Shown: piece by piece, positions 34,221 to 42,590 of the stretch
How the letters are laid out: each line of letters starts with the position of its first letter
Position numbering within the stretch: position 1 is the stretch's first letter
Assembly: GCA_964630775.1 (NCBI GenBank)
Contig: CAZVYY010000007.1
Span: forward strand, 1 to 64,000
DNA length: 64,000 nt
Origin: Anaeroglomus sp964630775
GTDB lineage: Bacteria; Planctomycetota; Phycisphaerae; Sedimentisphaerales; Anaerohalosphaeraceae
Reading direction: 5' to 3'
Notes under the pieces: model-generated
What the model saw: the letters and a program-made list of their open reading frames with translations, nothing else
Database searches by the model: none
What the model was told of the DNA's origin: nothing
Made by a program: the position numbers and the translations under genes

Positions 34221-35252
34221 ATGAAAAAAAACGTAAAACCACAACCGGCCATTTTTTATGACGTAAATGGCACGCATAAAGCCGATACCTGTGAATCGCT
34301 GAAGGCGGCAAGCAGGCGAGGGGAACTTCATCTGGCGGGTCTTGCCCATGGGTGCTATCCCGGCATCAAAATGCCGGCCAAACTACTGTCGGAATTATGC
34401 GTCTATTGTGTCTGGGACGCCAATAAGGATCAATCCTGGGGGCTTGAGCAGCATCGTAATGAGGGGATAGAGCTGGGGTATTTGACCCGCGGCACCCTGG
34501 ATTTCATTGTCGATGGGATTCATCACAAACTCAAAGCAGGTGACCTGACGATTACCCGCCCCTGGCAGCCGCATCAGGTCGGCAATCCGCTGATTTCGGC
34601 CAGCCGGATGCACTGGCTGATTATCGACCTGGGGGTACGTCGTCCGAATGATGTCTGGAAGTGGCCAAACTGGATACACTTTGCCAAAAAAGATTTGAAC
34701 CGGCTGACCCAAATCCTCAGCCATAATGAACAGGTGGTCTGGCAGGGCAATAAATCCATCGAGACCTGTTTTGAGAAAATTGCAGAACAGACCGAGGCCA
34801 CAGAAAATCCCGAAGACATCCAGACCCGACTTGAGCATTATATCAATGAGTTATTCATTGAAGTGTACGAGATGTTTCAAAACAAAACTATCGAATTAAA
34901 TCCGCGACTCAGCAGTACCCAGCGCAGCGTGGAAATGTTTCTGGCGGGTCTTTCCGGACACCTGGATTATCCATGGACGCTTGAGGCAATGGCCCGGCAT
35001 TGCAACTTGGGTCGCAGCCGGTTTGCTCATTACTGCAAAAAAATCACCAATATGACCGCTGCGGACTATCTGACCCATTGCCGGATTACCAAGGCGCAAA
35101 CGGTTTTGCAGACACATCCTCATTTGTCGATTCTTGAGGTGGCGGCGGCCTGCGGATTTGAATCCAGCCAGTATTTCGCCACGGTGTTTCGCAAAAAAAT
35201 CGGCTTAAGCCCGACTGACTATCGGTCGCAGTGCCGCTCAAAAGAAGCGTGA
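34221..35252 (+). CDS. AraC-family transcriptional regulator
   Basis: A 343-residue regulator. The N-terminal part (about 60-170) is a cupin-like sugar-sensing domain (GIELGYLTRGTLDFIVDGIHHKLKAGDLTITRPWQPHQ). The C-terminal hundred residues hold two helix-turn-helix units: LEAMARHCNLGRSRFAHYCKK and ILEVAAACGFESSQYFATVFRK, the AraC/XylS pattern. It is convergent with rhaB and divergent from the pseudopilin/oxidoreductase block, so it may control either; rhamnose control is a fair guess because such regulators often lie beside rhamnose genes. Confidence 0.85.
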   Translation: MKKNVKPQPAIFYDVNGTHKADTCESLKAASRRGELHLAGLAHGCYPGIKMPAKLLSELCVYCVWDANKDQSWGLEQHRNEGIELGYLTRGTLDFIVDGIHHKLKAGDLTITRPWQPHQVGNPLISASRMHWLIIDLGVRRPNDVWKWPNWIHFAKKDLNRLTQILSHNEQVVWQGNKSIETCFEKIAEQTEATENPEDIQTRLEHYINELFIEVYEMFQNKTIELNPRLSSTQRSVEMFLAGLSGHLDYPWTLEAMARHCNLGRSRFAHYCKKITNMTAADYLTHCRITKAQTVLQTHPHLSILEVAAACGFESSQYFATVFRKKIGLSPTDYRSQCRSKEA

Positions 35253-35389
35253 TTTGACACATTGCCTCCGGGCCTCCTGACGCCAATATACCCAACGGGT
35301 ATGATTATTCCGCAAGCAAAAAAAGCACATGGTTGAAGCGGCAGTACTTGGCCGCGCCGAACCGGGAAATTTCAAGCAGGATCAGTATG

Positions 35390-35414
35390 CAAGGCGGGCA
35401 CAAAACCCGCCTTG
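35390..35414. terminator. Hairpin between convergent AraC and rhaB genes
   Basis: CAAGGCGGG and CCCGCCTTG form a perfect nine-pair stem around a seven-base loop. It lies 24 bases past the rhaB stop and 137 past the AraC stop. There is no T run on either side, so it may aid termination or protect 3' ends rather than act as a classical intrinsic terminator. Confidence 0.5.
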
Positions 35415-35438
35415 TGAATCTGTCAATGCCTGGAGTGT

Positions 35439-36917
35439 TTATTTGACACAGCTTTTTCGATAGGTCTCGATATATTTCTTCCATTCGCCCTGGGCTTTGG
35501 GGGAATAGGTTTTCATTTCAAATGAATCGGCAATGATCTTGCGGCCTTCGGTCAAGCTCATCACATCGCCGGCCGCAACCGCCTGCATCAGGACATTGCC
35601 CAGCACGGTTGCCTCAACAGGCCCTGTCATGACAGTCTTGCCCGTGGCGTCCGCAGTAAACTGATTCAGCAGTTCATTTTTAGTGCCGCCGCCGACGATA
35701 TGCAGAACCTCGATTTTCCTGCCGCCCAGTTTTTCCAGCATGTCCATCACTTCGGCATAGCGTACCGCAAGGCTTTCCAGAATGACTCGAATCATCTGGC
35801 CTTTATCCTGAATCGGCTTCTGGCCGGTCTTGGTCAGATAGGCATTAATTTTATTGGGCATATCACCAATGGCCATGAATTCCGGCTGTTCGGTACTGAT
35901 AACCGCCGCAAAGGGCTTGGCCGCAGCGGCCATTTCCGCCAACTGGCCATAGTCCAGCTCCTGTCCTTCTTTGGCCCATTGACGCCGGCATTCCTGCACC
36001 AGCCACAGGCCCATGATGTTTTTGAGCAGACGAATCGTGTTCAATACGCCGCCTTCGTTGGTCATATCCATGGCCATGCTGGTTTCATTGACCACCGCCA
36101 TCGGGGTCTCAATCCCCATCAGGCTCCAGGTTCCGCTGGACAGATAGGCCCAGGGGCGATTGCCCGCTGCGGGTACTCCGGCTACTGCCGAGGCGGTATC
36201 ATGGCCGCCGGATTCCACAACGGATATCTGAGCACAGCCAAGTTTCTCTGCGATCTCTTTTTTCAGCGTTCCGACCTTGATCCCCGGCATCACCAGGTCC
36301 GGCAGAATCTGGCGCGGCAAATCCAAAGCCGCAATCAGTTCATCGGCCCACTTGCTGGTTTTCATATCGACCATCTGGGAGGTACTGGCAATCGTATATT
36401 CGGCACCAATAAATCCGGTTAAGGCATGCACAATCAAATCCGGCATAAACAGCAGTTTGTCCGCTTTGGCAACCACGTCGGGCTTTTGAGTCTTATAGGC
36501 AAAAAGCTGATACAGCGAATTGAACTGCATGAACTGAATGCCGGTGTGCAGATAGACTTTTTGTCTGGGAACAATGGCAAAGACCTTTTCCATCATACCG
36601 TTGTTGCGGCTGTCGCGGTAATGATAGGGATTTTCAATCAGCTTGCCGGACTTATCCAGCAAACCGAAGTCAACGCCCCAGGTATCGACGCCAATACTGC
36701 GGGCATTGGGGCAAGCCGCGGCGGCCTTGCCGATACCGGCAATAATTTCGGTCATCAGCTTATTGAAATCCCATCGCAGCGAATCGCCCTCCTGAGTCGG
36801 GCCGTTGGCAAACCGATGCATTTCCCGCAGGGTAATCTTGCCGTCAGCCAGTTCCGCCAGCATTACGCGTCCGCTTTCGGCGCCCAAATCGACTGCAATA
36901 TATCCGCTTTTGGCCAT
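35439..36917 (-). CDS. rhaB: L-rhamnulokinase (FGGY family)
   Basis: A 492-residue sugar kinase that phosphorylates L-rhamnulose at C1. The FGGY hallmarks of the RhaB branch are clear: AVDLGAESGRVMLAEL at the start, IGVDTWGVDFGLLDKSG with the catalytic region near 75-90, YLSSGTWSLMG, and LHIVGGGTKNELLNQFTAD near 420. Length matches RhaB. AGGAGG lies five bases before the ATG. It is the last gene of the minus-strand operon starting with the E2 gene at 44177; isomerase, aldolase and transporter are in the second rhamnose block about 17 kb away. Confidence 0.9.
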   Translation of the reverse strand: MAKSGYIAVDLGAESGRVMLAELADGKITLREMHRFANGPTQEGDSLRWDFNKLMTEIIAGIGKAAAACPNARSIGVDTWGVDFGLLDKSGKLIENPYHYRDSRNNGMMEKVFAIVPRQKVYLHTGIQFMQFNSLYQLFAYKTQKPDVVAKADKLLFMPDLIVHALTGFIGAEYTIASTSQMVDMKTSKWADELIAALDLPRQILPDLVMPGIKVGTLKKEIAEKLGCAQISVVESGGHDTASAVAGVPAAGNRPWAYLSSGTWSLMGIETPMAVVNETSMAMDMTNEGGVLNTIRLLKNIMGLWLVQECRRQWAKEGQELDYGQLAEMAAAAKPFAAVISTEQPEFMAIGDMPNKINAYLTKTGQKPIQDKGQMIRVILESLAVRYAEVMDMLEKLGGRKIEVLHIVGGGTKNELLNQFTADATGKTVMTGPVEATVLGNVLMQAVAAGDVMSLTEGRKIIADSFEMKTYSPKAQGEWKKYIETYRKSCVK

Positions 36918-36938
36918 GTCTGCCTCCTGTTTTTGAGT

Positions 36939-38606
36939 TTATTTAAGCAGTTCCTGTTCCGCCTGTTTTGTCCATATTCCATCATCGAGTTTTGCCGCCA
37001 CGTCCGGGCGATGTGCCGCCATCTTTGACAGCGTCACCAACGGCATATCAATAAGACCCGGATACACGATAATCTTGCCCGCCATTGTGCGATTTTCAAC
37101 CGCCGCAAGGCCATCGGTCGCACCAGCCATGCCGCTGACGGCATCCACCGACACATCCGTATTGAGCCGGCCGGAAGTGACCTTTTCCAGAACCCGTTTC
37201 ATATCCGACAGCCGGGAGCCGCTGGTCCCCAGCATAAAGCAGCGATTGGCAATATAGGTATCCAAATCCAGCTCCTGTTTGACATTGGCCGGGATGCCCG
37301 CAAAAATATTAATCAGCATGCCGGGAACACTATCCCGTACCGCCTGAGCCACCAGCGCCCCCACCGGAGCCATAATGGCACAATAACTGTATTTGCCGGT
37401 GTCCGGGGTTTTCTGGGGATTAATCAGGCGTAATTCCACATGATTAGCCTGGGCAAACGGACGGGCTTTTTTATCCAGCGACGCCAGTCGGGCATCATCA
37501 AAATCCGTCCCGGTCACAGAAACATTTTTCTTGTCTTCGCAGACCAGGCGAATCACATGCATCTGCCCCATCGGGCCGGCAGCACCGATAACCAGTATTT
37601 TATCATTATCCCGAATCTCGCCGATTTCGGGAATGATAAGATAGCTTTCCGCCGCATCATTGCCCAGCGTGCCGATCCATCGGGTATTGCCGTAATGCAC
37701 CCGCCCGACTCCCACGCTGACCGGTTTGCCGACTTTTTGACCATCCAGGACAACATTGATAATTCCCGAGGAGGCCAGCTTGTCATTGAGAAGTTCCAGT
37801 GTCTCTTTGTTGGAACCAAAATAAATAATGTCGTCGAAGACGGCTTCGGGTGCAAGCTGATTCAGTTTGGAAACGACTGACGCGGGAACTATTCTTTTAA
37901 TCGCATCAATTTGTCCTTTGTCGGCACAGATTGCCGTTACCGTTGCAGGTTTTCCGGATTTGAAGCAGCCGGCCAGACTTGCTGCATCACGCTTGCTATC
38001 GGCAACGACCAGCAACCGCCCTCCAGCCAGCACGGTCTGGCGTTCCCGGGTCACATACGAACATTCCACGCACGCCCACGGTTCGACCAGGGCTATCGCC
38101 GAGGCACTGAGCCTGGGATCTGCGGGGAGCAGAAGGCTTTCGCCGCTTTCAGGTTCAACAATCACCCGCTCATCCATCAAGACATACTGCTGCAACGCCC
38201 CTTCGAAATTGTAGCCAAAGGCGGCATTGGATGCGGCGGTCTTGAGCCAGCGGTAATCCGTCTGAACCAGCACACGCTGGCCGACTTTATGAAGTCGAAC
38301 CTTATCGCCGACGGCAACAATCGTGCACACCGCTTCATGGCCCGGCACTGTCGGAGCTGTTCCCGGACAATAGCTGGGAATCTCCGACAGGATCGTTTTA
38401 TCCACACCGCTTACGATCTCGCTTTTGCGGGCATGCTGATCAAATTGCTTGAGCAGCTTCAGATCGGAAAAACATAATCCCACCGCCTCCACCCGGGCAA
38501 GAATTTGATGCGGGCCGACTTTGTGAACCTCTTTGTGGCGGTTCAGCGTCAGCTTATCGGGTCCGACAAGCTGGATTGCGCATTGTGTTGCGGGAATAAC
38601 AGCCAT
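36939..38606 (-). CDS. Zinc-type alcohol/polyol dehydrogenase with two Rossmann-like parts
   Basis: A 555-residue member of the medium-chain alcohol dehydrogenase superfamily. The GroES-like part shows the catalytic zinc ligands in VGLCFSDLK, VPGHEA and VEPWACVECSY; the four-Cys structural zinc loop is absent. Two nucleotide-binding-like segments follow: one near 195 (GGRLLVVADSKRD) without the glycine motif, and a second near 340-355 (VIGAAGPMGQMHVIRL) with one. Ordinary members have 340-400 residues, so the extra 160 residues are notable. L-sorbose-1-phosphate reductase-like proteins are the nearest type I can name. It lies between SDR and rhaB genes, so it may reduce or oxidise a rhamnose-derived intermediate such as lactaldehyde. 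Confidence 0.7.
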   Translation of the reverse strand: MAVIPATQCAIQLVGPDKLTLNRHKEVHKVGPHQILARVEAVGLCFSDLKLLKQFDQHARKSEIVSGVDKTILSEIPSYCPGTAPTVPGHEAVCTIVAVGDKVRLHKVGQRVLVQTDYRWLKTAASNAAFGYNFEGALQQYVLMDERVIVEPESGESLLLPADPRLSASAIALVEPWACVECSYVTRERQTVLAGGRLLVVADSKRDAASLAGCFKSGKPATVTAICADKGQIDAIKRIVPASVVSKLNQLAPEAVFDDIIYFGSNKETLELLNDKLASSGIINVVLDGQKVGKPVSVGVGRVHYGNTRWIGTLGNDAAESYLIIPEIGEIRDNDKILVIGAAGPMGQMHVIRLVCEDKKNVSVTGTDFDDARLASLDKKARPFAQANHVELRLINPQKTPDTGKYSYCAIMAPVGALVAQAVRDSVPGMLINIFAGIPANVKQELDLDTYIANRCFMLGTSGSRLSDMKRVLEKVTSGRLNTDVSVDAVSGMAGATDGLAAVENRTMAGKIIVYPGLIDMPLVTLSKMAAHRPDVAAKLDDGIWTKQAEQELLK

Positions 38607-38673
38607 ATCCTGTTCCTTTTCTATTTATGTGCCCCACAGGGGGGGCGAGTCATTTTAAAATCAACGCAAGAGC

Positions 38674-39765
38674 TTAATGCAGCATCACCTGTCCGCCGGT
38701 GACAGGGACCGCCTGGCCGGTTTCGTACTGCTGTTCCATCAGATAATAGATGGCTTTCATGACATCCGCGGTTCGGCAGCCGCGTTTCATTGGGACTTTA
38801 TCTTCATAGAATTTCTTGACATCGGCCAGAGTTTTGGCACCGGGGACTTTTCCGGTTCGCAGGTACTGGACAAACAGGCCATTATTGGGATCCGACCACA
38901 GGGGACCGTCGAAAAAATTCCCGGGACAGATGGAATTGACCTTGATGCCGTCTTCGACTAATTCCAGAGCAAAGGATTCGGTCAATCCGATCCCGCCGAA
39001 TTTGCTGCCGGCATAGGCTCCGTTGCGATTGGAGCCGACCAGGCCGGACTTGGAATTAATCTGGATAATATCGCTTGTATAATTGGGGTTGATTTTGTGG
39101 GGAATGGCCATTATTCCGGCAACGGCCTGAACACAGAGAAAATAGCCTTTGTAGTTGACATTTGTCACAAAATCAAAATCCTTTTCGGATTGCGTCTTTA
39201 CGCTCTCAGCTTTCAACACGCCGGCATTGGAGACAAAGAGGTCTATGCCGCCCCATTTTTTGACGACTTCGGTGACGGCTTTCTGGATCGATTCTTTGCT
39301 GGTAACATTCATCGCAACAGTCATAGCCCGGTTCGGCCCATGCAGGCTGCAGAGCTTGTCAGCTTCTGTTTTTGCCGCGGCTTCGTTGATATCGGCCAGT
39401 GCAACGTATGCACCCTGCGCCGCTAAATCCTGGGCAATTTCCAGCCCGAATCCCTGAGCGGCGCCGGTGACAACGGCTATCTTGCCTGCAACACGGCCCT
39501 GTGAGGTGGTTGTTGGATGAACTGTAAAATGTCCGACTCCGGGAACACAGACACATTGAATCGGATGGGATTTGGCGGCAAGAGCTTGCGTTAAGCTGGC
39601 AAGAATCTGTTGACTGGTATCACTTGAGTCTATTGAAATTTCAAGGCAGCCTTCCTTTTTACCGCAGAGCGTTTCCTGAAAAGACACTGTTGGCATCACT
39701 TCGCCTTGCCGCAGCAGCGTTCGAACAGCAGGAGCAATCATCGCAATCAGATCGTGTTTTTCCAT
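38674..39765 (-). CDS. SDR-family dehydrogenase with N-terminal extension
   Basis: A 363-residue protein. From about residue 95 it is a classical short-chain dehydrogenase: TGAAQGFGLEIA for NAD binding, NAG at the expected place, INSKSG with the catalytic Ser and AYAGSKFG as YxxxK. The end YETGQAVPVTGGQVML is typical of the sorbitol-6-phosphate-dehydrogenase-like branch. The first 90 residues contain VCVPGVGHFTV, which resembles the aldolase/dehydrogenase junction of bifunctional rhamnulose-1-phosphate aldolase/lactaldehyde dehydrogenase (RhaEW-type) proteins. I infer a split version of that enzyme, the aldolase half being the separate gene at 56120-57190. It would oxidise lactaldehyde or a sugar alcohol phosphate. 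Confidence 0.75.
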   Translation of the reverse strand: MEKHDLIAMIAPAVRTLLRQGEVMPTVSFQETLCGKKEGCLEISIDSSDTSQQILASLTQALAAKSHPIQCVCVPGVGHFTVHPTTTSQGRVAGKIAVVTGAAQGFGLEIAQDLAAQGAYVALADINEAAAKTEADKLCSLHGPNRAMTVAMNVTSKESIQKAVTEVVKKWGGIDLFVSNAGVLKAESVKTQSEKDFDFVTNVNYKGYFLCVQAVAGIMAIPHKINPNYTSDIIQINSKSGLVGSNRNGAYAGSKFGGIGLTESFALELVEDGIKVNSICPGNFFDGPLWSDPNNGLFVQYLRTGKVPGAKTLADVKKFYEDKVPMKRGCRTADVMKAIYYLMEQQYETGQAVPVTGGQVMLH

Positions 39766-39836
39766 TCCCTAAACCTTATCTTTCATTCGCCACTGAAACC
39801 TGTACAATATCAAAGCATTCTATTGACTGTGCTTTG

Positions 39837-41096
39837 TTATCCTAAATATTTTGCAACCACCGCCCGGCCAATTTTGGCAAAGGCCGCAATCCGGCTTTGA
39901 GCATCTTTATACACTGGGTTAGGCCTGCCTGCTGAATCCACGAAGCCGCACTTGCCGTTGAGCGTCAGATACTGATGTGCTGCAACGACATAGGCCCCTT
40001 CGACAAAAATGTCTTTTAAATCTTCCGGCACGGGGACTCCGCCAACACAGGCCGGCTCCATCGGTATCACATCGAGAGTATTGTGTTCGGTCCCGGCAAC
40101 CACCGCGATACCGGCATTGCGGATTGCCGTCACATAATGTCGAAGCACCTGCGGCTTGTTGCGGATGGGAACCAATTCCACCATGCCAATCGCTTCTGCC
40201 TTGAGGGTTTCGATTAATTTTTCCACCGGATTTTCAAATTCACATATCGGTTCCGCCCCATCGGCCAGAATCGGATAGCAGACAATCCCGCCCAGTTCAC
40301 CAATTAATTCCTTGGCCTGGGCCAGCGTCAGAAATGCCTCGGGCGCAAAGCAGGATTTACTCGCCTTCATCAGGCTGGAACGAATCTGGCCCTGAACACC
40401 CACGGCATCGCCGCCATTTTTCACCGGCCCGAGAATGGACTCCAAAACCGTCTTGCGTTCTGACATGGGAATCTGTTCAAACAAGACTTCCTGAAATGCC
40501 TGAGCCAGATGGCGTTCCTGAAGATAGACGGTTTCAGGATTGCATTGATGGCGACGGGCGACACGGGCAATGATAGCCGCATCATCAAGGCCGGTTTTGA
40601 CGTTGTGCCTGTCAAAGACGTCCAACAGTTTCCGGGTCATTTCGGTCATGCGTTGGGCATCGTTTTTGCGGATCGTGTCAATCAGCTCTTTGGCTCGCGG
40701 GGTCATCGCATTAAAGCGGGTAATCCCCTTGCCGCAGATATAGGTCTTGCCGGGATTGCCCGGGTCGTTAACGCGTATGCCCTGCTCGAGCAGCGACTGC
40801 TGCATGGAAATGATTTCAAGACCAAAGAGCGGAAAGATTTTTTTATGCCGGGCCATCGCGCCAAAGTCTTCATAGACGGCATAATCATAATAATTGCTCA
40901 GGCCAACAATCTGTACATTCTGCTCGGCAGCAAGCATAACCGCCTGCTCGACCGTATCAAAAGCCGAAAAATTCGGCGGCAGATGAATATGACTGTTCAC
41001 CGCGGGACGCTGCTTTGGGCCAACTCCTTTGGCAGCAAGCGCATCAATCTGGCTCGGCTGAACAACTTGTTTAATCGTATCTAATATGGAGGGCAT
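39837..41096 (-). CDS. PHP-domain hydrolase-like protein
   Basis: A 419-residue cytosolic protein of the PHP (polymerase and histidinol phosphatase) superfamily. The metal-binding signs are NSHIHLPPNFSAFDTVEQAV with HxH near residue 36, and AGTEHNT near 345. The middle contains helical segments without obvious match. Substrate is unknown; family members hydrolyse phosphoesters. It lies between the dihydrolipoyl dehydrogenase gene (15 bases) and the SDR gene within a sugar catabolic operon, so a sugar-phosphate substrate is likely. Confidence 0.65.
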   Translation of the reverse strand: MPSILDTIKQVVQPSQIDALAAKGVGPKQRPAVNSHIHLPPNFSAFDTVEQAVMLAAEQNVQIVGLSNYYDYAVYEDFGAMARHKKIFPLFGLEIISMQQSLLEQGIRVNDPGNPGKTYICGKGITRFNAMTPRAKELIDTIRKNDAQRMTEMTRKLLDVFDRHNVKTGLDDAAIIARVARRHQCNPETVYLQERHLAQAFQEVLFEQIPMSERKTVLESILGPVKNGGDAVGVQGQIRSSLMKASKSCFAPEAFLTLAQAKELIGELGGIVCYPILADGAEPICEFENPVEKLIETLKAEAIGMVELVPIRNKPQVLRHYVTAIRNAGIAVVAGTEHNTLDVIPMEPACVGGVPVPEDLKDIFVEGAYVVAAHQYLTLNGKCGFVDSAGRPNPVYKDAQSRIAAFAKIGRAVVAKYLG

Positions 41097-41111
41097 ATTC
41101 TACGTTCCGTC

Positions 41112-42542
41112 TTATTTGATTTCTTTGGCTTCGGCTGTCATTTTAACGATGCTGCGAGGCGGCAGATGCAGGGCCTGATCAAAGCTGTCTTCGGCGGCTT
41201 CCTTGACCGCTTCGCCGAGGGTTGGATGAGCAAACACCATCTCGGCCAACTCTGCGGCAGAGGCCTTTAATCCCAGCATCGCCGTCGCCGATTCAATAAT
41301 TTCCGTCGCATTGTGCCCCAGGACATGAACACCCAGCAACGCACCGCTGTCCCGGTGGCGAATGACTTTCACAAAGCCTTCTTCTTCGCCCACGGCCATG
41401 GCCTTGCCCAGAAAACCAATCGGGAACTGGCCCACTTTAACCGGGATATCCTTTTCCGCGGCCTGTCGGGAAGTCAATCCTACCGTTCCGATCTCCGGGA
41501 AGGTATAAACGGCACCGGGTATGGGCAGCGTGAAGTCCTTGCCATGGCCAAGGGCGTCTTCAACCGCCGCAACGCCATGAGCACTGGCCGCATGAGCCAG
41601 AAGACACCTGCCGTTGGCATCGCCGATGCAATAGACACCTTTTACCGCCGTCTGCATACGGTCATTAACACGGATAAAACCGCGGTCCGTGGTCAATCCT
41701 ATCGATTCAAGGCCTAAATCCACAGTAGCCGGCCGGCGACCTGTGGCAACCAGAACCTTATCGGCTTCCACCGTCTTGTCGCCGGAAAGAATGGCTTTGA
41801 TTCCGCCCTCAACGGTCTTTAATTCCTCGACCTTAACGCCGGTATGGATTTTCATCCCACGCTTGCTGAATATCTCGGCCATGGCCACGCCAATCTGACG
41901 CTCCATTTCCGGCAGCAGGGTCTCCATCAATTCGACTATGGTCACTTCGACGCCGTATTCATGCATCATGCAGGCGAATTCGCAGCCAATCACGCCCCCA
42001 CCGACAATCAACAGCTTTTTAGGAAGTTCTTTCCAGTGCAGCGATTCATTGGAGGTGCATACCAAGGCGGGGTCTGTCGGCCAGCCGGGAATCCGTGCCG
42101 GAACAGAACCCGTTGCAATGATAACTTTGTCGGCAGTAATCAGACTCTTGTCGCCCTTGGCATCGGTAATCTGGACTTTGCCATGACCTGCGAAAGCGGC
42201 CTGCCCGGCGTAAAGTGTTACCTTGCGGGATCCAAAGAGACTTTTAATCCCGCCGCGAAGCTTGGTCAGGACTTTATCCTTGCGTTTCTGAATCTGTGTC
42301 CAGTCAAAAGAAACACCGCCGGATACATTAATTCCGTAATCTCCGGCGCGATGAATCTTGTGAATCAGTTCCGCTGAAGCCAGCAAAGCCTTGGAGGGAA
42401 TACACCCATAGTTCAGACATGTGCCGCCAAGGTGATGTTTTTCGATAATGGCGGTTTTGGCACCCATCTGTGCGGCTTTCAGAGCGGCAACATATCCGCC
42501 CGGCCCGGCGCCCAGCACTGCGATTTGATAATGTTCAGTCAT
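41112..42542 (-). CDS. lpd: Dihydrolipoyl dehydrogenase (E3)
   Basis: A 476-residue flavoprotein disulfide reductase that reoxidises dihydrolipoamide with NAD. The FAD site VLGAGPGGYVAALKAAQMG begins the protein, the redox-active pair is GGTCLNYGCIPSK, the NAD loop is IVGGGVIGCEFA, and HPTLGEAVKEAAED carries the C-terminal catalytic His and Glu. Length is normal. It follows the E2 gene by 48 bases in the same direction and so supplies the complex made with the divergent fused E1. Confidence 0.95.
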   Translation of the reverse strand: MTEHYQIAVLGAGPGGYVAALKAAQMGAKTAIIEKHHLGGTCLNYGCIPSKALLASAELIHKIHRAGDYGINVSGGVSFDWTQIQKRKDKVLTKLRGGIKSLFGSRKVTLYAGQAAFAGHGKVQITDAKGDKSLITADKVIIATGSVPARIPGWPTDPALVCTSNESLHWKELPKKLLIVGGGVIGCEFACMMHEYGVEVTIVELMETLLPEMERQIGVAMAEIFSKRGMKIHTGVKVEELKTVEGGIKAILSGDKTVEADKVLVATGRRPATVDLGLESIGLTTDRGFIRVNDRMQTAVKGVYCIGDANGRCLLAHAASAHGVAAVEDALGHGKDFTLPIPGAVYTFPEIGTVGLTSRQAAEKDIPVKVGQFPIGFLGKAMAVGEEEGFVKVIRHRDSGALLGVHVLGHNATEIIESATAMLGLKASAAELAEMVFAHPTLGEAVKEAAEDSFDQALHLPPRSIVKMTAEAKEIK

Positions 42543-42590
42543 AGTTTTATGTCGTATAGAATTTTTGTTGGAATTATACCGTGCGGCCCA

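Noticed and set aside
35390..35414. Strong hairpin as a classical intrinsic terminator
   Set aside because: No T run follows on either strand, so it is listed only as a hairpin with lower confidence.
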